NCBI GenBank assembly: GCA_027625915.1
Contig: JANTQA010000032.1
Coordinates: forward strand, 2,914,001-2,978,000
Source: Anaeramoeba flamelloides
Taxonomy: Eukaryota > Metamonada > Anaeramoebidae
Direction of reading: 5' to 3'
DNA length: 64,000 nucleotides
Below the pieces are notes generated by a model. It saw only the letters and a program-made list of their open reading frames with translations. It made no database searches and had not been told where the DNA came from. The position numbers and the translations under genes were made by a program. The first letter of the stretch is position 1. Every line of letters starts with the position of its first letter. Below, piece by piece: positions 36,001 through 57,733 of this stretch.

Positions 36001-37660
36001 TTATAATGGCTTATCCGACTCGTGCTATTTATGGGATTGGGGCAACACCGTGCTGAAGGACGATGGAATGGTTGTCTCGCTATTAGCTTGGCTCTATTCC
36101 GAAAGTACAAGTTCCGAGGAAATGAATTACCAAATCCGATTTATACCATTCTTTAGCGTCAGTGTCGATTCAGAGTTTATCCTACCGGCATTAGAAAAAA
36201 ATTTAGATCCGGCTTTACTTGAAATCATAATCCCAAACGGCTACCACGAATTGGAAATCATTAGCGGCGACGCCTCAAACTACAATGTTTACGGGAAATG
36301 GATAAAATTGGACTACGAGTGTAAATTGCCCCACAGCGATTGTAAGGACTTTGAAACACAAACTAATGATAACCAAATTAATATCGTTATTCCCGATCAA
36401 AGGGAAGAAAAAAAATTGCGGCTGTCTGTTTGGAATCTCGAAGAAGATGAGCCCTCGAATGTTGGCTTTAATTTCAATTTGAGAAAGGAAATTACTAGTG
36501 GCGAAATGTTTAATTTGAAATTGTATCACAAAAATAATCAATATTTCCAGTACACTGTAATCAATACAAGCATGAGCAACAATATAATATTTGCCAAATT
36601 AATGAAAAACAAGAACTTTTATTCAAAGAGCTTCACTATTTATGGATCGTTAAGCTCCAACCCTTCATCCACTAACTACGATTGGAAAATGAATTCCATT
36701 GAAAGCGAATTTTCCTTGCAAATCGATGATTTGGATTCGTCGCAGGTGCTTTATTTCTATATCGAATATGAAGAGCAAATCATCACCCAATTCTTTTTCC
36801 AAATCATTCAAAGAATTGGCAGCCCGTTATATTTGAACCAAACACTGACGAGTAATCTCGATGATTTTGGCATCCAATTGGTGGAATTCAATATTAGCCA
36901 AATTGCAGATGCGAGCTGTGGCGTTATGATTGAATGCATCGCAAACCAAAATAATCCCGATGTCTTTGTTGGCTTGGATTCAAATGTCAATTTAACCAAT
37001 GCGCTGTGGTTTAGTTCAAACTATGGCAACGACAATTTGCCCATAACGAAGGAAATGCTCATCAAACAAAATTTGGATATAATCAACGGGGACTCCATTT
37101 GGGTCGCCTTAATGAGCACTTTGCCATCACAATACCAATTAGTGATTAGACCCTTAGATTTTTCTGAGATCGAAATCGATTATCAGTTAAATGACATGGA
37201 CATACAAAATGGTAACGCCTGGATATCCTTTAAATTGTTAAATGAGGATTGGCTCTTCCATGAATTGCTAACAGACGGCGATGAGTTAACTAATGATTTT
37301 ATTAATTCAATCTATTCGGCATCTAATTCCAATTCCGGGTCAGACCTTATGAATAATTGGAACCAAACAGTCAATAAAAACCTTTTAAACTGTGCTGAAA
37401 ATTGCTTTCAACGCGTTTCGAAAAATGAAATAAAATTGTTGATACCCGCTTCAAAGGATTATTATTTGTCATCAGAACAGGAAACTCTCCAAATTAAAAT
37501 AATACAGGATGCCATAATGCCAAATTGGCAATTTACTACCAAAAGTTTAACAATTGAAAACGTTTTGATACATGATATCAACGATGGAAATTCTTTGTTT
37601 AATTTTAATTACTTGTTGTCAATAATTTCGTTTTTATGTCTATATTTTTTCCTTGCTTAA
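33086..37660 (+). CDS. Large secreted or surface protein with C2 domain(s)
   Basis: Single exon, 1524 residues. The start is chosen because it begins a clear signal peptide (MKTKYLLFFVFFLLLSQCA). A hydrophobic C-terminus (about the last 20 residues, ending LCLYFFLA) suggests a GPI-anchor signal or membrane tail. Order: an N-terminal domain to about residue 190; a Gln/Asn/Lys-rich linker (190-240); a Cys-containing beta-rich region with alternating hydrophobic strands (about 270-530; CSNCYSL near the start, FCEGC at the end); a C2 domain (about 545-650) with candidate calcium-binding acids in NNNILDKIDPYI and LYDDDLLFDDFLGE; a degenerate second C2-like stretch (655-750); then several beta-rich repeats to the end. 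The family is unknown to me. Cell-surface adhesion or recognition is an inference from the topology. The gene, especially 34050-34700, is far GC-richer than anything else here. Confidence 0.75.
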   Translation: MKTKYLLFFVFFLLLSQCATATFQKEQKILNLMGKRTHLEKPRMKYSQIFLEESGLEQKEIGKRKYGINFEKQTERGFLKYQHLSHSKRVFNIDGDDRIRDLVCSKEEDGDIYIRTIENQNVKLNEEWPRGYLVTGLDWDECGEEGSGKYFRILSVPQEVEKNIWKIKVKNVKFFDLFHTSKFKIHHKPTFNNKANNNNNNKLIKNENEQQKQEQEQEQEQQKKQQQEINQKQKHNKNELQFDWRGGDQETFGVNYDFEKEKADNEFVLLEEEGLPKIVCSNCYSLIQLDLLVEFDIDREGLNYFNIEINTQTKNVIEARLLKQILRYEIEKRVVEPKKRFSLVFSIGPIPIYIDFEVGLDISCSGELIFNGNITAGIVLNTEGMFGATYTKQQDWQEKGDFDYSIIPIKPSLAGSDIDLNLHIGIYPVFNTVVNRAISWMQILKPYMLAKFTTDVDEKCNNGVVHWETFFGMDVLVYLPRVELPVIDDWINPYLNQSWEWTIVELMKMNCSFCEGCVDSLDAEQNFERIGSTNNYFKISEEDDIGVYLTVERGNDLENNNILDKIDPYINICIQENGKCGKVFQTSIKDNTLNPVWNEKMFLGSIQPDSKLLFKLYDDDLLFDDFLGEFDYQLNNCGDEECSEKHFLKKSNEIKGEIEFKIEKGLNHFFVEIINATNLIEGNYYIEITRLDLSETVNSEKINSESPIFNEIFKYSFIKTNTEFNLKLKRENASSDDEVIYQFNFFDTITNDQQIVVKNFEYNNRASSLALNLNKNPIILPFGTWSDEMSIEGNSMRIFQIVNDNNQKFDQFQILTNRQNDEKSQIYLWDDYPEGATGDAIGYWEDTKTGWVSVQDSINFYYIGIGTVANSKNERLHLHLKVQRIAQPGDGLIKGFIQSGGYINFKIASDHFNDNDNTNGVDPNKSNGLAIYAQSNLNSDPDLFLYDSNLKNISLITNRLGINELMIIPYNCYNGLSDSCYLWDWGNTVLKDDGMVVSLLAWLYSESTSSEEMNYQIRFIPFFSVSVDSEFILPALEKNLDPALLEIIIPNGYHELEIISGDASNYNVYGKWIKLDYECKLPHSDCKDFETQTNDNQINIVIPDQREEKKLRLSVWNLEEDEPSNVGFNFNLRKEITSGEMFNLKLYHKNNQYFQYTVINTSMSNNIIFAKLMKNKNFYSKSFTIYGSLSSNPSSTNYDWKMNSIESEFSLQIDDLDSSQVLYFYIEYEEQIITQFFFQIIQRIGSPLYLNQTLTSNLDDFGIQLVEFNISQIADASCGVMIECIANQNNPDVFVGLDSNVNLTNALWFSSNYGNDNLPITKEMLIKQNLDIINGDSIWVALMSTLPSQYQLVIRPLDFSEIEIDYQLNDMDIQNGNAWISFKLLNEDWLFHELLTDGDELTNDFINSIYSASNSNSGSDLMNNWNQTVNKNLLNCAENCFQRVSKNEIKLLIPASKDYYLSSEQETLQIKIIQDAIMPNWQFTTKSLTIENVLIHDINDGNSLFNFNYLLSIISFLCLYFFLA

Positions 37661-39838
37661 ATGAAAAAACATAGATTTGTTTTTAAATCATTTTTTTAAA
37701 TAACCAATTTTTAAAAATGATCAAATAAAAAAAATTATTTCCAATTTAAATTTTAATACCTTTTCATATTATAACTTTTTTATCATCTTTCCATTTACTT
37801 TTTTTGAGTTTATTTTTTTATTTTCTAAAATAAATTTTTTTTTTTTTTTATAATTATTCATTTGGTTATGAAGTAGAGAAGAAGAAAAAAGAAATTAATA
37901 ATCGTGGTGTTTATTTAGTTGACAAGTATTGAAGGAGAAAAATCATACTGATAATTTAGTTTATTCTTATATATTGGTGTCTTGTAAAAAGATAAAGTCC
38001 TGGCATATATGACAACAATAACTTTTAGGGGATCAACTTCTGAGTCAATTATTGCATTACGTAAATTAGGTGAATACAATGGTGGTGATTTTGATCATTT
38101 CGATATAATTAACATCAAAGAATACAAATAACAACCAATACAGGACTTGTGGTACAAAACAGAAATTTTTATTCAAGTTTTTTTTTTTTTTTATTTTTGC
38201 TCTCTTTTTTTTTATTACTCTTAGATCCTAAGTAATAAAAATTAAATTTTTTTCCCAAAGTTCAAGAAGGAAGCTTAATTAAATTTTTAAAATGTCATTA
38301 TCTATTGGGTTGTGGGAGGATCTAGTATTTTTTAACTGACAACTCTTAGAAAGGAAAAATTATTTTTGAACTTGAATTAAGGAATAGTAGATTATAATTG
38401 GAAAACGGACTTATTATTAAATTTCTATTTTATTTTGATTTTTTTCAAAAATAAACTTTTCTTTTCGTTTTTTAAAGAAAGGAGATTGGTTAATTTTTTT
38501 TTTGTAAGCTAAGCTAAAAAAATAATAAAAAAATATTTTTTTTTCTTGAAAAAAGATCTTTTCAAAAATAATATTCGACTAATTTAGAATATTATTGAAT
38601 TTTTTATAAATTTTTTTTTTTTTTTTTTTTTTTTCTTAAATATCCTCATTACTTCAAGATAAAATAACTTAAACAATTTGACTAATTGTTTTGAAAATGA
38701 GAAAATGTTTTTTTTTCTTGATTAAATAAATACCATTCTATCAAGAAAAATATCTAACTTATTTCCTCAAATTCATTCAAATAAACATCATTATATATTT
38801 ATCTAATTTATTTTTAAGGGTAAAAAAAGTTCTATAAATTTGTGTTTTAGTATTAAAAGTTTTTAATTTTGTTGGATTACATACCTTCCAATAATTATAA
38901 TAATAATATAACTAGTTTTTATGAAGAATAATAATGTTGGATTTTTATTTTTACTTTTTTTATACCTAAAATTAAATTCTCTGAAAATGGAAATCTTAAT
39001 AACTAAAGATTTCATAAATTTATAAATTAAATTGATTAATTAAACTAATATTTAGGATTTATTTTTATTAATATAAATATTTATGGTTAAATTATTGTTC
39101 TTATAATTTTTTATTTTATTTTATTAATACTTGAAGTACTAATACCTTGAAGTGTTAATAAATATACAAAAATTTTTTAAATATTCTTCTTTTCAAAAAA
39201 TTGTTTTACCAAATGAATTGTTTTCAAATTCATTCAATATATTGCACTTTATTTAATTTAGGAAAATTGTTACTTTATAAGCAGTATGTGATTAAAATTA
39301 TTTTTATCTGAATTTTAGTTTCAAAAATTTTAAATAAGTCTAGATCAATGATAAAATTTTAAGAAGTAGAAATAATAATAGTAATCAATAGATTGATTAT
39401 TTTTTATTTAAAATAAAGATTCAGTAGATAATTTCAGGTGTTTATTTTTCTTCTTGTAATCTTTTTTTTTTTCATATATACCTTCATTTATTTCCATTTT
39501 CTCTATTTTATTTTAAAACAATTTTTCCATTAACTTATAAAAAAGCTAAAAAATTTAAAATTATGTGATATATTATATATATTTTTATATCCGATCTCAC
39601 TCTTGTATATTTCATAAAATTAATTGTTTTTTTTGTTCATGATTTTTTATTTTTCTATTCGTTTTTTAAAAAATATTAAACTAAAATAAAGCTAAATAAT
39701 AATCCGAAAATGATTTAATATAAATAGTTTATTATAAATATATATATATATATATATATAGTGAATGATACTTTATGAGTAAAAAAAATATATATATAAA
39801 ATTAAATATTTTATTAATATGATGAATTAATAATTTAA
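37661..39838. other. Non-coding AT-rich spacer
   Basis: Very AT-rich, long T runs and a (TA)n stretch near 39738-39762. No gene seen. Confidence 0.55.
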
Positions 39839-40677
39839 GGGGGGGGGTATTCTGATAGGAAAACAACACCCATCTAAAGTTTAAGTTTGGGCATTTTAGT
39901 AATTATCTATTTTTTTATTGGAGAATTTTAAGATTGAATTGACATAAAATAATAATTTTTAATTGTTTTTTTTGACAAATTTATGAAAAAAATTTAATAT
40001 TTTTTTTATTATTTTTTCGTTTTTCATAAATCCAAATTTTTGTTTTTACTTGAAGAGAATCAATAATCTCTCTACTTTTAGTCTAGATTACAGAAGGGTC
40101 TTTGTACTCCACTAATTACCAACAATAATTAGTTGACAGTTAATCCGAATCTAATAGTAGATAATCATGGTTGGGAATATTTTTTTGAAAAATATACCCT
40201 CCACGTTCACAGTTTCAACCATTTACAAAATAATCTCAGACTACTCCCCTCGACAAGGCTTTTTAATTTCACAAAGTGGTCAATACAAAAAGCCACACAA
40301 CAAAAATAAAGATATAAATTTATCAGAATCAAATGGAAAAAAAAAATAGCAAAAATTTTAGAAAAAAACTTATATAAAAATGTTATCCTTAGAAAAAATA
40401 CTCAAAAGCTCCTTAATCTGGTTAATCAAAATTACGAAATTTATTTTTCTTGTCGAGAATTTTTCATCAAAGCTCTTATGGTTAGAAAAATTAAGGTAAT
40501 AAAGAAAAAATGAAAATAAAAAAATAGAAAATAAAAAATTCCTAAAATAGTAAAAAAATATACAAATTCGGGTACATAGTGCCCCACTCTTCGGAGTCGT
40601 GGAATACCAATTTATTAATCACTCTTGTGAAATATTATTATTAATAATCTTTCTATCGGGTTTTTACCCCCCCTGTT
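39839..40677. mobile_element. Candidate element with G-run/C-run ends
   Basis: Nine G followed by tattctgatag at the left end; ctatcgggtttttaccccccc at the right end is an imperfect inverted match. TTAA precedes the left end but does not follow the right end, so the target duplication is unproven. An open frame (40167-40349, plus: NIFLKNIPSTF..., ISDYSPRQGFLISQSGQ) looks protein-like and seems to continue in a second frame to about 40495. Its family is unknown to me and it appears broken. Confidence 0.4.
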
Positions 40678-41811
40678 TCAGGATAGTGGATAATTTTTAA
40701 TTTGGTCATGTTAAAGATATAATATTTTTTTTACTTTAATATTTTACTTATTTTTCTTCTTCTCCTTTTTTTTTTATTTAGTAAATTTTCTTTGATTACT
40801 CCTTTCTTACAATAAATAAAAATTTAATATTTTTCTTTTATCATTTCATTCGATCTAAATGTTTAAATTATTAATCAATAGGGAAAATATTAATTTTTTT
40901 CTTATTTTATTATCATTGTTGTGGATATTAAACAAGTAATTAGAGAATCTAAAGTATTTATTTGCACCCCTATTAGTGAAACGAGTTTTAAGTTGTTCCC
41001 TTTTACTTTAGATTATTTCATATGATCTACATCAAAAAAATTATACCAATTGTTTGTGTAATATGTTATTTGAAAAAAAAGTTTAAAGAACTCCTTGATT
41101 TTATTAAAACTTCTCTGAAGTTAATAACAATGCAAAAATTAACATATAAAAATTTAAATTATCAACATGATTTCTCTCCTTCAATATTTATCAACTAAAA
41201 ATATACCACGATTATTAAATAATTTTTTTTTTTTCTCTACTATTTAATTAAAAAAAAATGAACTCATAAAAAAAATATAAATTATTAGAGAAAAAAAGGA
41301 AAACTCAAGAAAAGTCAATGGATATAAATTTTTTTTAAATTTTTTCTTTTGGAATTTTTTTTATTCAGTTTAGTTTTCATAAATAATGAAAATATAGATG
41401 CTGCTATTGTAATTAACATATTATTATCATAAAAAAATCGTATTCAGGTTTTAATAATAGTTAAAAGCCTAATATCTAAATTTTAAATATTTGAATAGAT
41501 TTAAGTTGTTAATTTTGGTTTTTATTAAAATTGAGATAATATTGTGATAAAATAATTGAATAAATTATCTATTATTTAAAAGTCAAGAATTTGAATAAAA
41601 AAAAAATCGATAAATATTATTTAAACTTTTCAATTATTCTTATTAATAATGACAAATATCCCAAAAATAGTAGAAAAAAAACATATCATAAATAATTATT
41701 AGATTCTCATTATCTATCAAAAATAAAAAATAAAAAACAAAAAACGTAAAATATTTTTATTTTAGAAAAGAAATTGTAATTTTTATTAAATGGGTTTTTT
41801 GAAAGAATTAT
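40678..41811. other. Non-coding spacer
   Basis: AT-rich, no gene seen. It separates the candidate element from the 3' end of the CARMIL-like gene. Confidence 0.5.
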
Positions 41812-52567
<10,756 letters not shown>

Positions 52568-53267
52568 CCCAATAAGAAGATGAAAAGTTAAAAAATAAAA
52601 AAAATTTAAACTTTTTGATTTTTAATTGTAAAATTTTCCAAGTATAATTTCGTGTTATTTAGAATGAGAAATTTATTTATTCTCTTTTTCTTATAGTAAT
52701 TACTGAAGAATAGAGAGATAATTAATTAAGGTTTATTGTGAAGATTATTATTGCCCAATTATTGCCAAACAATAGACCTTCGAAAAACATTTTAATTATT
52801 TTACTTTGAATATTGAAAAAATACCCAATTATTATAATCTTGAAATACTAGAATTTCTTTTTGTGTGTTTTTACTCTTCTCGATTATTTTTTGATTATAA
52901 TTTTAGGTAAAATATGTTTTGTGTATGTGTTGAAAAGTCAAATTCTCATCAGTGGGAAAAAAATAATTATTTAAGGGACTTGTAACTCGTTTTTATTTTT
53001 TAATCATAAAGGTAATAAAGTAATTATTTACAGAAAAAGACAATTAAACCTGATTAGTAACTTTACTTATTGGCTTTCAAGAAATTAACTATCATTTTTT
53101 AAAAGAGTACCTTTTCCCCCATTTAATTTTCAGTCAACAGATCCAGATCCTTTTTTGTTTGAATTTTTGGATATAAACTTTGTTTCAGTCAAAGGGGCCC
53201 AATTTTTTTTTTCAAATATCAATTATTTTGAATAATTGACCTTTGAAGAACAAATAAGTTATAAATA

Positions 53268-53785
53268 AACTATCTTTCATAATAATTGACCCATTAAAAA
53301 TCAAATTTTAAATAAAAATATTTTTAATAATTGTAGTTATCTATTATAATATAAAAATTTGGATTTTAATATTCAATACTATACTCAAGAGATATTTATT
53401 TTTTGTCTAAAAATAAAAGAAAGAAAAATAAAAAAACTGTTGAAAAAAATTGGGTCATTTATTTTGAATGGAGCATTACATGAAAAATAGACAATTTAAA
53501 TAAGTAAATAAACCGATTTATCGATTCTCCTATCATTTGAATAACTAAATCTAATCTCTTTTTCATATTTGAAACCAAATTTTTCATTAATTCATCTGTT
53601 ACTTCTTTCAAATTTTTCATTTTCATTTACATTTTCCATTTTAACAAAACACTGTTGAAAAAATAAAAAAGAGAAAAAATGATTTATTTGCAAACTTTTC
53701 ATTGTGAGAGGAAAAACTTCAAAACGATAAAAAACAAATTACATTATTCAAATGTAAGGTGGGCCATTTATTATGAAATTTAGTT
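53268..53785. mobile_element. Element E (518 bp) inserted in A4
   Basis: Tips aactatctttcataataa and, inward from the right, aactaaatttcataataa; TA at 53266-53267 and 53786-53787. A second internal end-like motif (tgggtcatttattttgaatg near 53450) may mark yet another insertion or an internal repeat. No ORF. Confidence 0.7.
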
Positions 53786-53922
53786 TAGAATAATAAACTT
53801 TAAAGAATTGTTGATTTCGGTCTGAAATAAAAAAATAAATCAATAGATTTTCTTGAAAATTGAAAAACTCAAATTCTTAGTATCCCATTGAAAAAAACAA
53901 GAATTTTCGTTTTGAAATTCTG

Positions 53923-54091
53923 CTAGTATTTCAATAATAAATAGGGAACAATTTTTTACTTCATTTTCAATACTTTTCTTTTAGAAATCAAGTTCACAAA
54001 TGAAGTGTGTTGGGATTTGTGTTCTCTATTTGGAAAAGTAAATGAAAATAAAGTGAAAATTTTTCACATTTATTAAACAAATACCTGGATC
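53923..54091. mobile_element. Family C foldback MITE inside A4 (169 bp)
   Basis: Same location and length as in A1. The right TA is intact (54092-54093); the left one appears mutated. Confidence 0.75.
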
Positions 54092-54391
54092 TAAGATTGA
54101 ATAAAATTTGAATAGAAATCAATATGATTTCTCAAAAATCATTTTCACAGTTTCTGAAACAATAGAGTAACACGTTTTTATGAAGTGAATATTGATATTG
54201 TAATAAAAAAATTTTGCAACTGAATTAAGTCTAAAAAAAAAAAAAATCGAAAATGAAAAAAACAAAAATGTGCAACAATGATTGTAATTATGAAAATTTC
54301 CGAAATAAAATTTTTCTTATAATATCCATGCAAACCATTTAAACATGTATTCCACCCATTACAACCGGGGCCTTTGACTGGTAATAGTTTA

Positions 54392-57181
54392 GATAAGAAA
54401 AACAAATATTTGTCATCGATTTTTATTTTGAAGCAATCTCACTATACCTGATTTCTGAGAGTCTTGTTGAACAAATAACCTTCAAAATTTAATCATATTT
54501 CAAAAATAGAATAAAAATAAATCCAAATATTGAATCCTTGAAGTTCATAAATTTTTCATTTATTTTATTCAGAAATAGTTATTAAATTTCTTGAAATTTC
54601 AAAAAAGATAATGTAATAGTCTTTTTCAATTATTCAGTGTATAAAAAATGAACAATAGTTCATTGTTAAAACTTTAAATTTAGTACTTTAATTATATATC
54701 GGGCCTTAATTATAGTTTATTGATATAATTCATTACATATTTATAATCTTGAAACGTATTTATCATATGAATAAAGCATAATCCAAGTGGTTAAAATAAT
54801 ACCAAATAAAAAATAAAACCCTTTTTTCAAAATAAAACCTATGATTTTTTTTTTCTGGATCCAATTTTCCATCTAATTCACTATCCCCTAATATATCTTC
54901 TTTGGGGTGCATTTTGAATAAAAAAACTAATAATTTTCTAGATAAATTTGAAAATAACAATCCAATTTGTTTTTGATTGTTCATAATTTTTTGAATTTTT
55001 ATAAAAATTCATCATAATTATTACTGATGCTAAAGATTTTAAGAAATTGACTATATTTTTTGATATAAATTTTTCCGTTTGATCATTTATTTCAAAAAAA
55101 ATTTTTTTTAATAATAGTGCATTCGGAAATCAAAACCATATTCAATTATTTTTAGTGCCCTATTGTTGAGTTATTTAATGACAAGTTCTTCTTGAAAAAA
55201 GAAGTAAATTTTAATTGAGAAGTGGTGGTTAAACGCATCTGCTCGGGTACATTTAATAACTCTAGATGAAAAACTGAAAATTTTTCTCACTAAAGGGATT
55301 AGCCTCACCATATATTGAACTATAATTAGAGTGTGTTTTAATTGTGTGTTAATGGTGTTAGAGATGGATTGTAACCGTGAATTTAAAAAAACTTCTTCTA
55401 AATATTATTGTAGTACAATTATTTGATTTTTTTACAAATGATCACTATTAAAAATTTTCATTTTGGAGGTTTTTTTTATTAATTACTTTTCTCAAATATG
55501 AAAAAAAATAAACACAAATAAATAGTATTTCAGTATTTAATAATTCTTATTTAGAAATCCCAAAAGTACCTACTGTTGTTAAAATGAAGCATGCAGAAAA
55601 GTTTAATCTGTGTTACAAAATAAAAAGCGTTTTTTTTTTGTAGAGAAAAGACCTAAACGTCAAACCAACAAAAGAAACCAACAATAAACCCTAATTAAAT
55701 CGGGCATGGGTTTTTAAAAGTTCTATAATTTAAAAAGAAATTATAAAAATGAAGGGATCAAATAGATAAATTTATCTCTCAAAAATAGAGTAAATTTTTA
55801 TCATCAAAAAGACAAAAAATTTCACAACTATTGAGAATATTATGAAAATTTTAAACAAAAGGCATTTATAATTTATAATTTTACTTAAAATATCAAGGTG
55901 TTTACTTTCAAAATTATATTGAACTTGGGTAAATTATTGGATATTGGATTGGTGGTTACATTGGAACAAGAAGAAAAAAAAGAGCAGACTATATTTTGAA
56001 ACACACATTATAATTGTTTTTCATGCTTAATTTTGATCACTGTATTTTTAAGACTAAAGCACAATAAATTATTACATTTTTTACTAGTGATCACAATTCA
56101 AAAAGTTTCCAAATGAAAAAATTTCCTTTTCAATTCGTATTCCAAATCTAAAAAAAGAAACCCAAAATAATATTATTCCGGTATTTAAACAGTCATCTTT
56201 CCTACTCCCAAAAGTCAATATTTTTATTATGTTTTTATAACTAAATTTACTCAATAATGACAACAAAAAAACCCAAATATTGTTCTGTTTAGTTTCCTTT
56301 TTATAAAGTTAATTACAATATCAATAGATTTCCAATATTTCAGAAATAATTTGTCAAAATAACCTATTCGTTAAATATTTAATTTTTTAAAAAAACAGAA
56401 TTTTTTCACAACGAATCTATATTTCTAAACAAATTTAAGAAAGACACTTTGCAACTTGAAAGACTGAATATTGATAATTCAACCTTTAAATTTGTGGTGA
56501 ATCCAGATTTTTTCTGATTTTCTTGGGTTTTTTACAAATAATAAGGATCATTTATAAATGATGAGGATCAAGAAATATAACCACTTTACAAATAGATTTT
56601 TTCGAGGTATTTGAACCCTTACTCACAAATTTGAATTAGCTCTCAATAAAAAAAACTTTCATTTAGACCCCTTTTGTTCGACACTTTTTCATTAAATTTC
56701 TTATTAAAGTATTTTAATATTGGGACATTTTATTATTATTCACTCTTGCTTCTAGTGGAAGTTTTATTCTGACCAACGAGTTCTCCCCATACGCGGAAGA
56801 AAAGATGAACACAAAAAAAAAAAAAAAATATAAAAAAATTAAAAAGATTTATTTTTTGAAAAGTCAATTTTCTTTAAAAGCTTGACAAAAAACACTAAAA
56901 AAAAAAAAAAGGAAACGAAATTGCCTTATATAAACAAAAAATACAATTTCGTAAATAAGTCACAAATGAAAAAAGAATAAATTCAAATTATTCTTGCAAA
57001 ATAATTCCGAATAAAAAAACAAATAGATATATTAAAACCTGATAACCAACAAGAACTTTAACGTCTTTTAATTTCCAAGACAACTTAGGCTCTCTTGATA
57101 ATTGAAAGAAAAAAAAGAAAATTTCATTGATTAGCCCATTTGGGGAGGTTAAATAGGTGGTCTTTGGCCAGCTTTATTTTT
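54392..57181. other. Mostly non-coding spacer with repeat G
   Basis: No supported gene. A 73-codon minus frame at 54763-54984 (contains MHPKEDILGDSELDGKL) has protein-like composition but no start context or splice partners that I can support. Repeat G copy 1 lies at about 55790-56060. Confidence 0.45.
55790..56060. repeat. Dispersed repeat family G, copy 1
   Basis: Similar to 59900-60150 in the same orientation (ttacttaaaatatcaa / ttactcaaaatatcaa, then gaagaaaaaaaa and tttgaaacac / tgtgaaacac). Non-coding, no clear ends. Confidence 0.5.
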
Positions 57182-57733
57182 TTACATTTGTTTTCTGTTT
57201 TGATACATTTGGAACAACAGTTTGTCTTTGTTAAATGATTTTTGCTTTTCAAAGCCATTTGATTTCAAATAATTCACGAGGCTCTTTTGTGACTGGGAAT
57301 ATTTTTTTAAATACTCTTGTTCGTTTGTGTGTCTGTTATGGCAAACAGACAGCTCAACAATAAGCTTGATTGTTTTTTTTTGGATGATGATTTTGCCCTT
57401 TTTTGTTGGTTTCTGTTGCTGTTGGTGCTTTTGGTCGCACAATGGCTGACAATTGGTGATCAACGAGGGGTTGTATTTTTTGATCATTTTCAATTTCTCG
57501 CTCCATTTCGGTTGTGGTTTCGAATTCAGAAAGCTTGTAAGTTCTTTTCTGCTAATTGTTTGGTTTTTTCCATTTGAATGATTGTTTTTGTTTTTTTTTG
57601 GTTTTAAAATTAACGTCTTTGTTTCAATTTGCGTTCGTGGTTGGATAAATAACCTAGAGGGCTTTTTAAGTGAAAGAATCCTACTTGCAAATTGAACAAT
57701 TTCGTGTGTTTGGTTGAAATCTAAAGAAATCAT
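57182..57733 (-). CDS. Small basic protein, function unknown
   Basis: A 183-residue ORF from ATG to stop. I do not recognise it. It is lysine- and glutamine-rich with a QQQQ run and no membrane segment or signal peptide. The N-terminus (MISLDFNQTHEIVQFASRIL) looks helical; the middle is basic and probably disordered; the C-terminal third (NEQEYLKKYSQSQKSLVNYL) looks helical again. Base composition is less extreme than the surrounding spacer, which supports real coding. It could be complete or, since genes here have introns of several kb, the first exon of a longer gene whose stop here would then lie in an intron. No informative neighbours. Confidence 0.55.
   Translation of the reverse strand: MISLDFNQTHEIVQFASRILSLKKPSRLFIQPRTQIETKTLILKPKKNKNNHSNGKNQTISRKELTSFLNSKPQPKWSEKLKMIKKYNPSLITNCQPLCDQKHQQQQKPTKKGKIIIQKKTIKLIVELSVCHNRHTNEQEYLKKYSQSQKSLVNYLKSNGFEKQKSFNKDKLLFQMYQNRKQM

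Larger units (their letters stand above)
53176..54389. mobile_element. Family A element, copy A4, interrupted by element E
   Basis: Left end aactttgtttcagtcaaagg, right end cctttgactggtaatagtt, TA at 53174-53175 and 54390-54391. Without E and its TA it is 694 bp, in line with A1 and A2. Holds a C element at 53923-54091. It lies just upstream of the CARMIL-like gene. Confidence 0.85.

Noticed and set aside
57317-57577. 86-codon plus-strand ORF
   Set aside because: Antisense shadow of the small basic protein gene.
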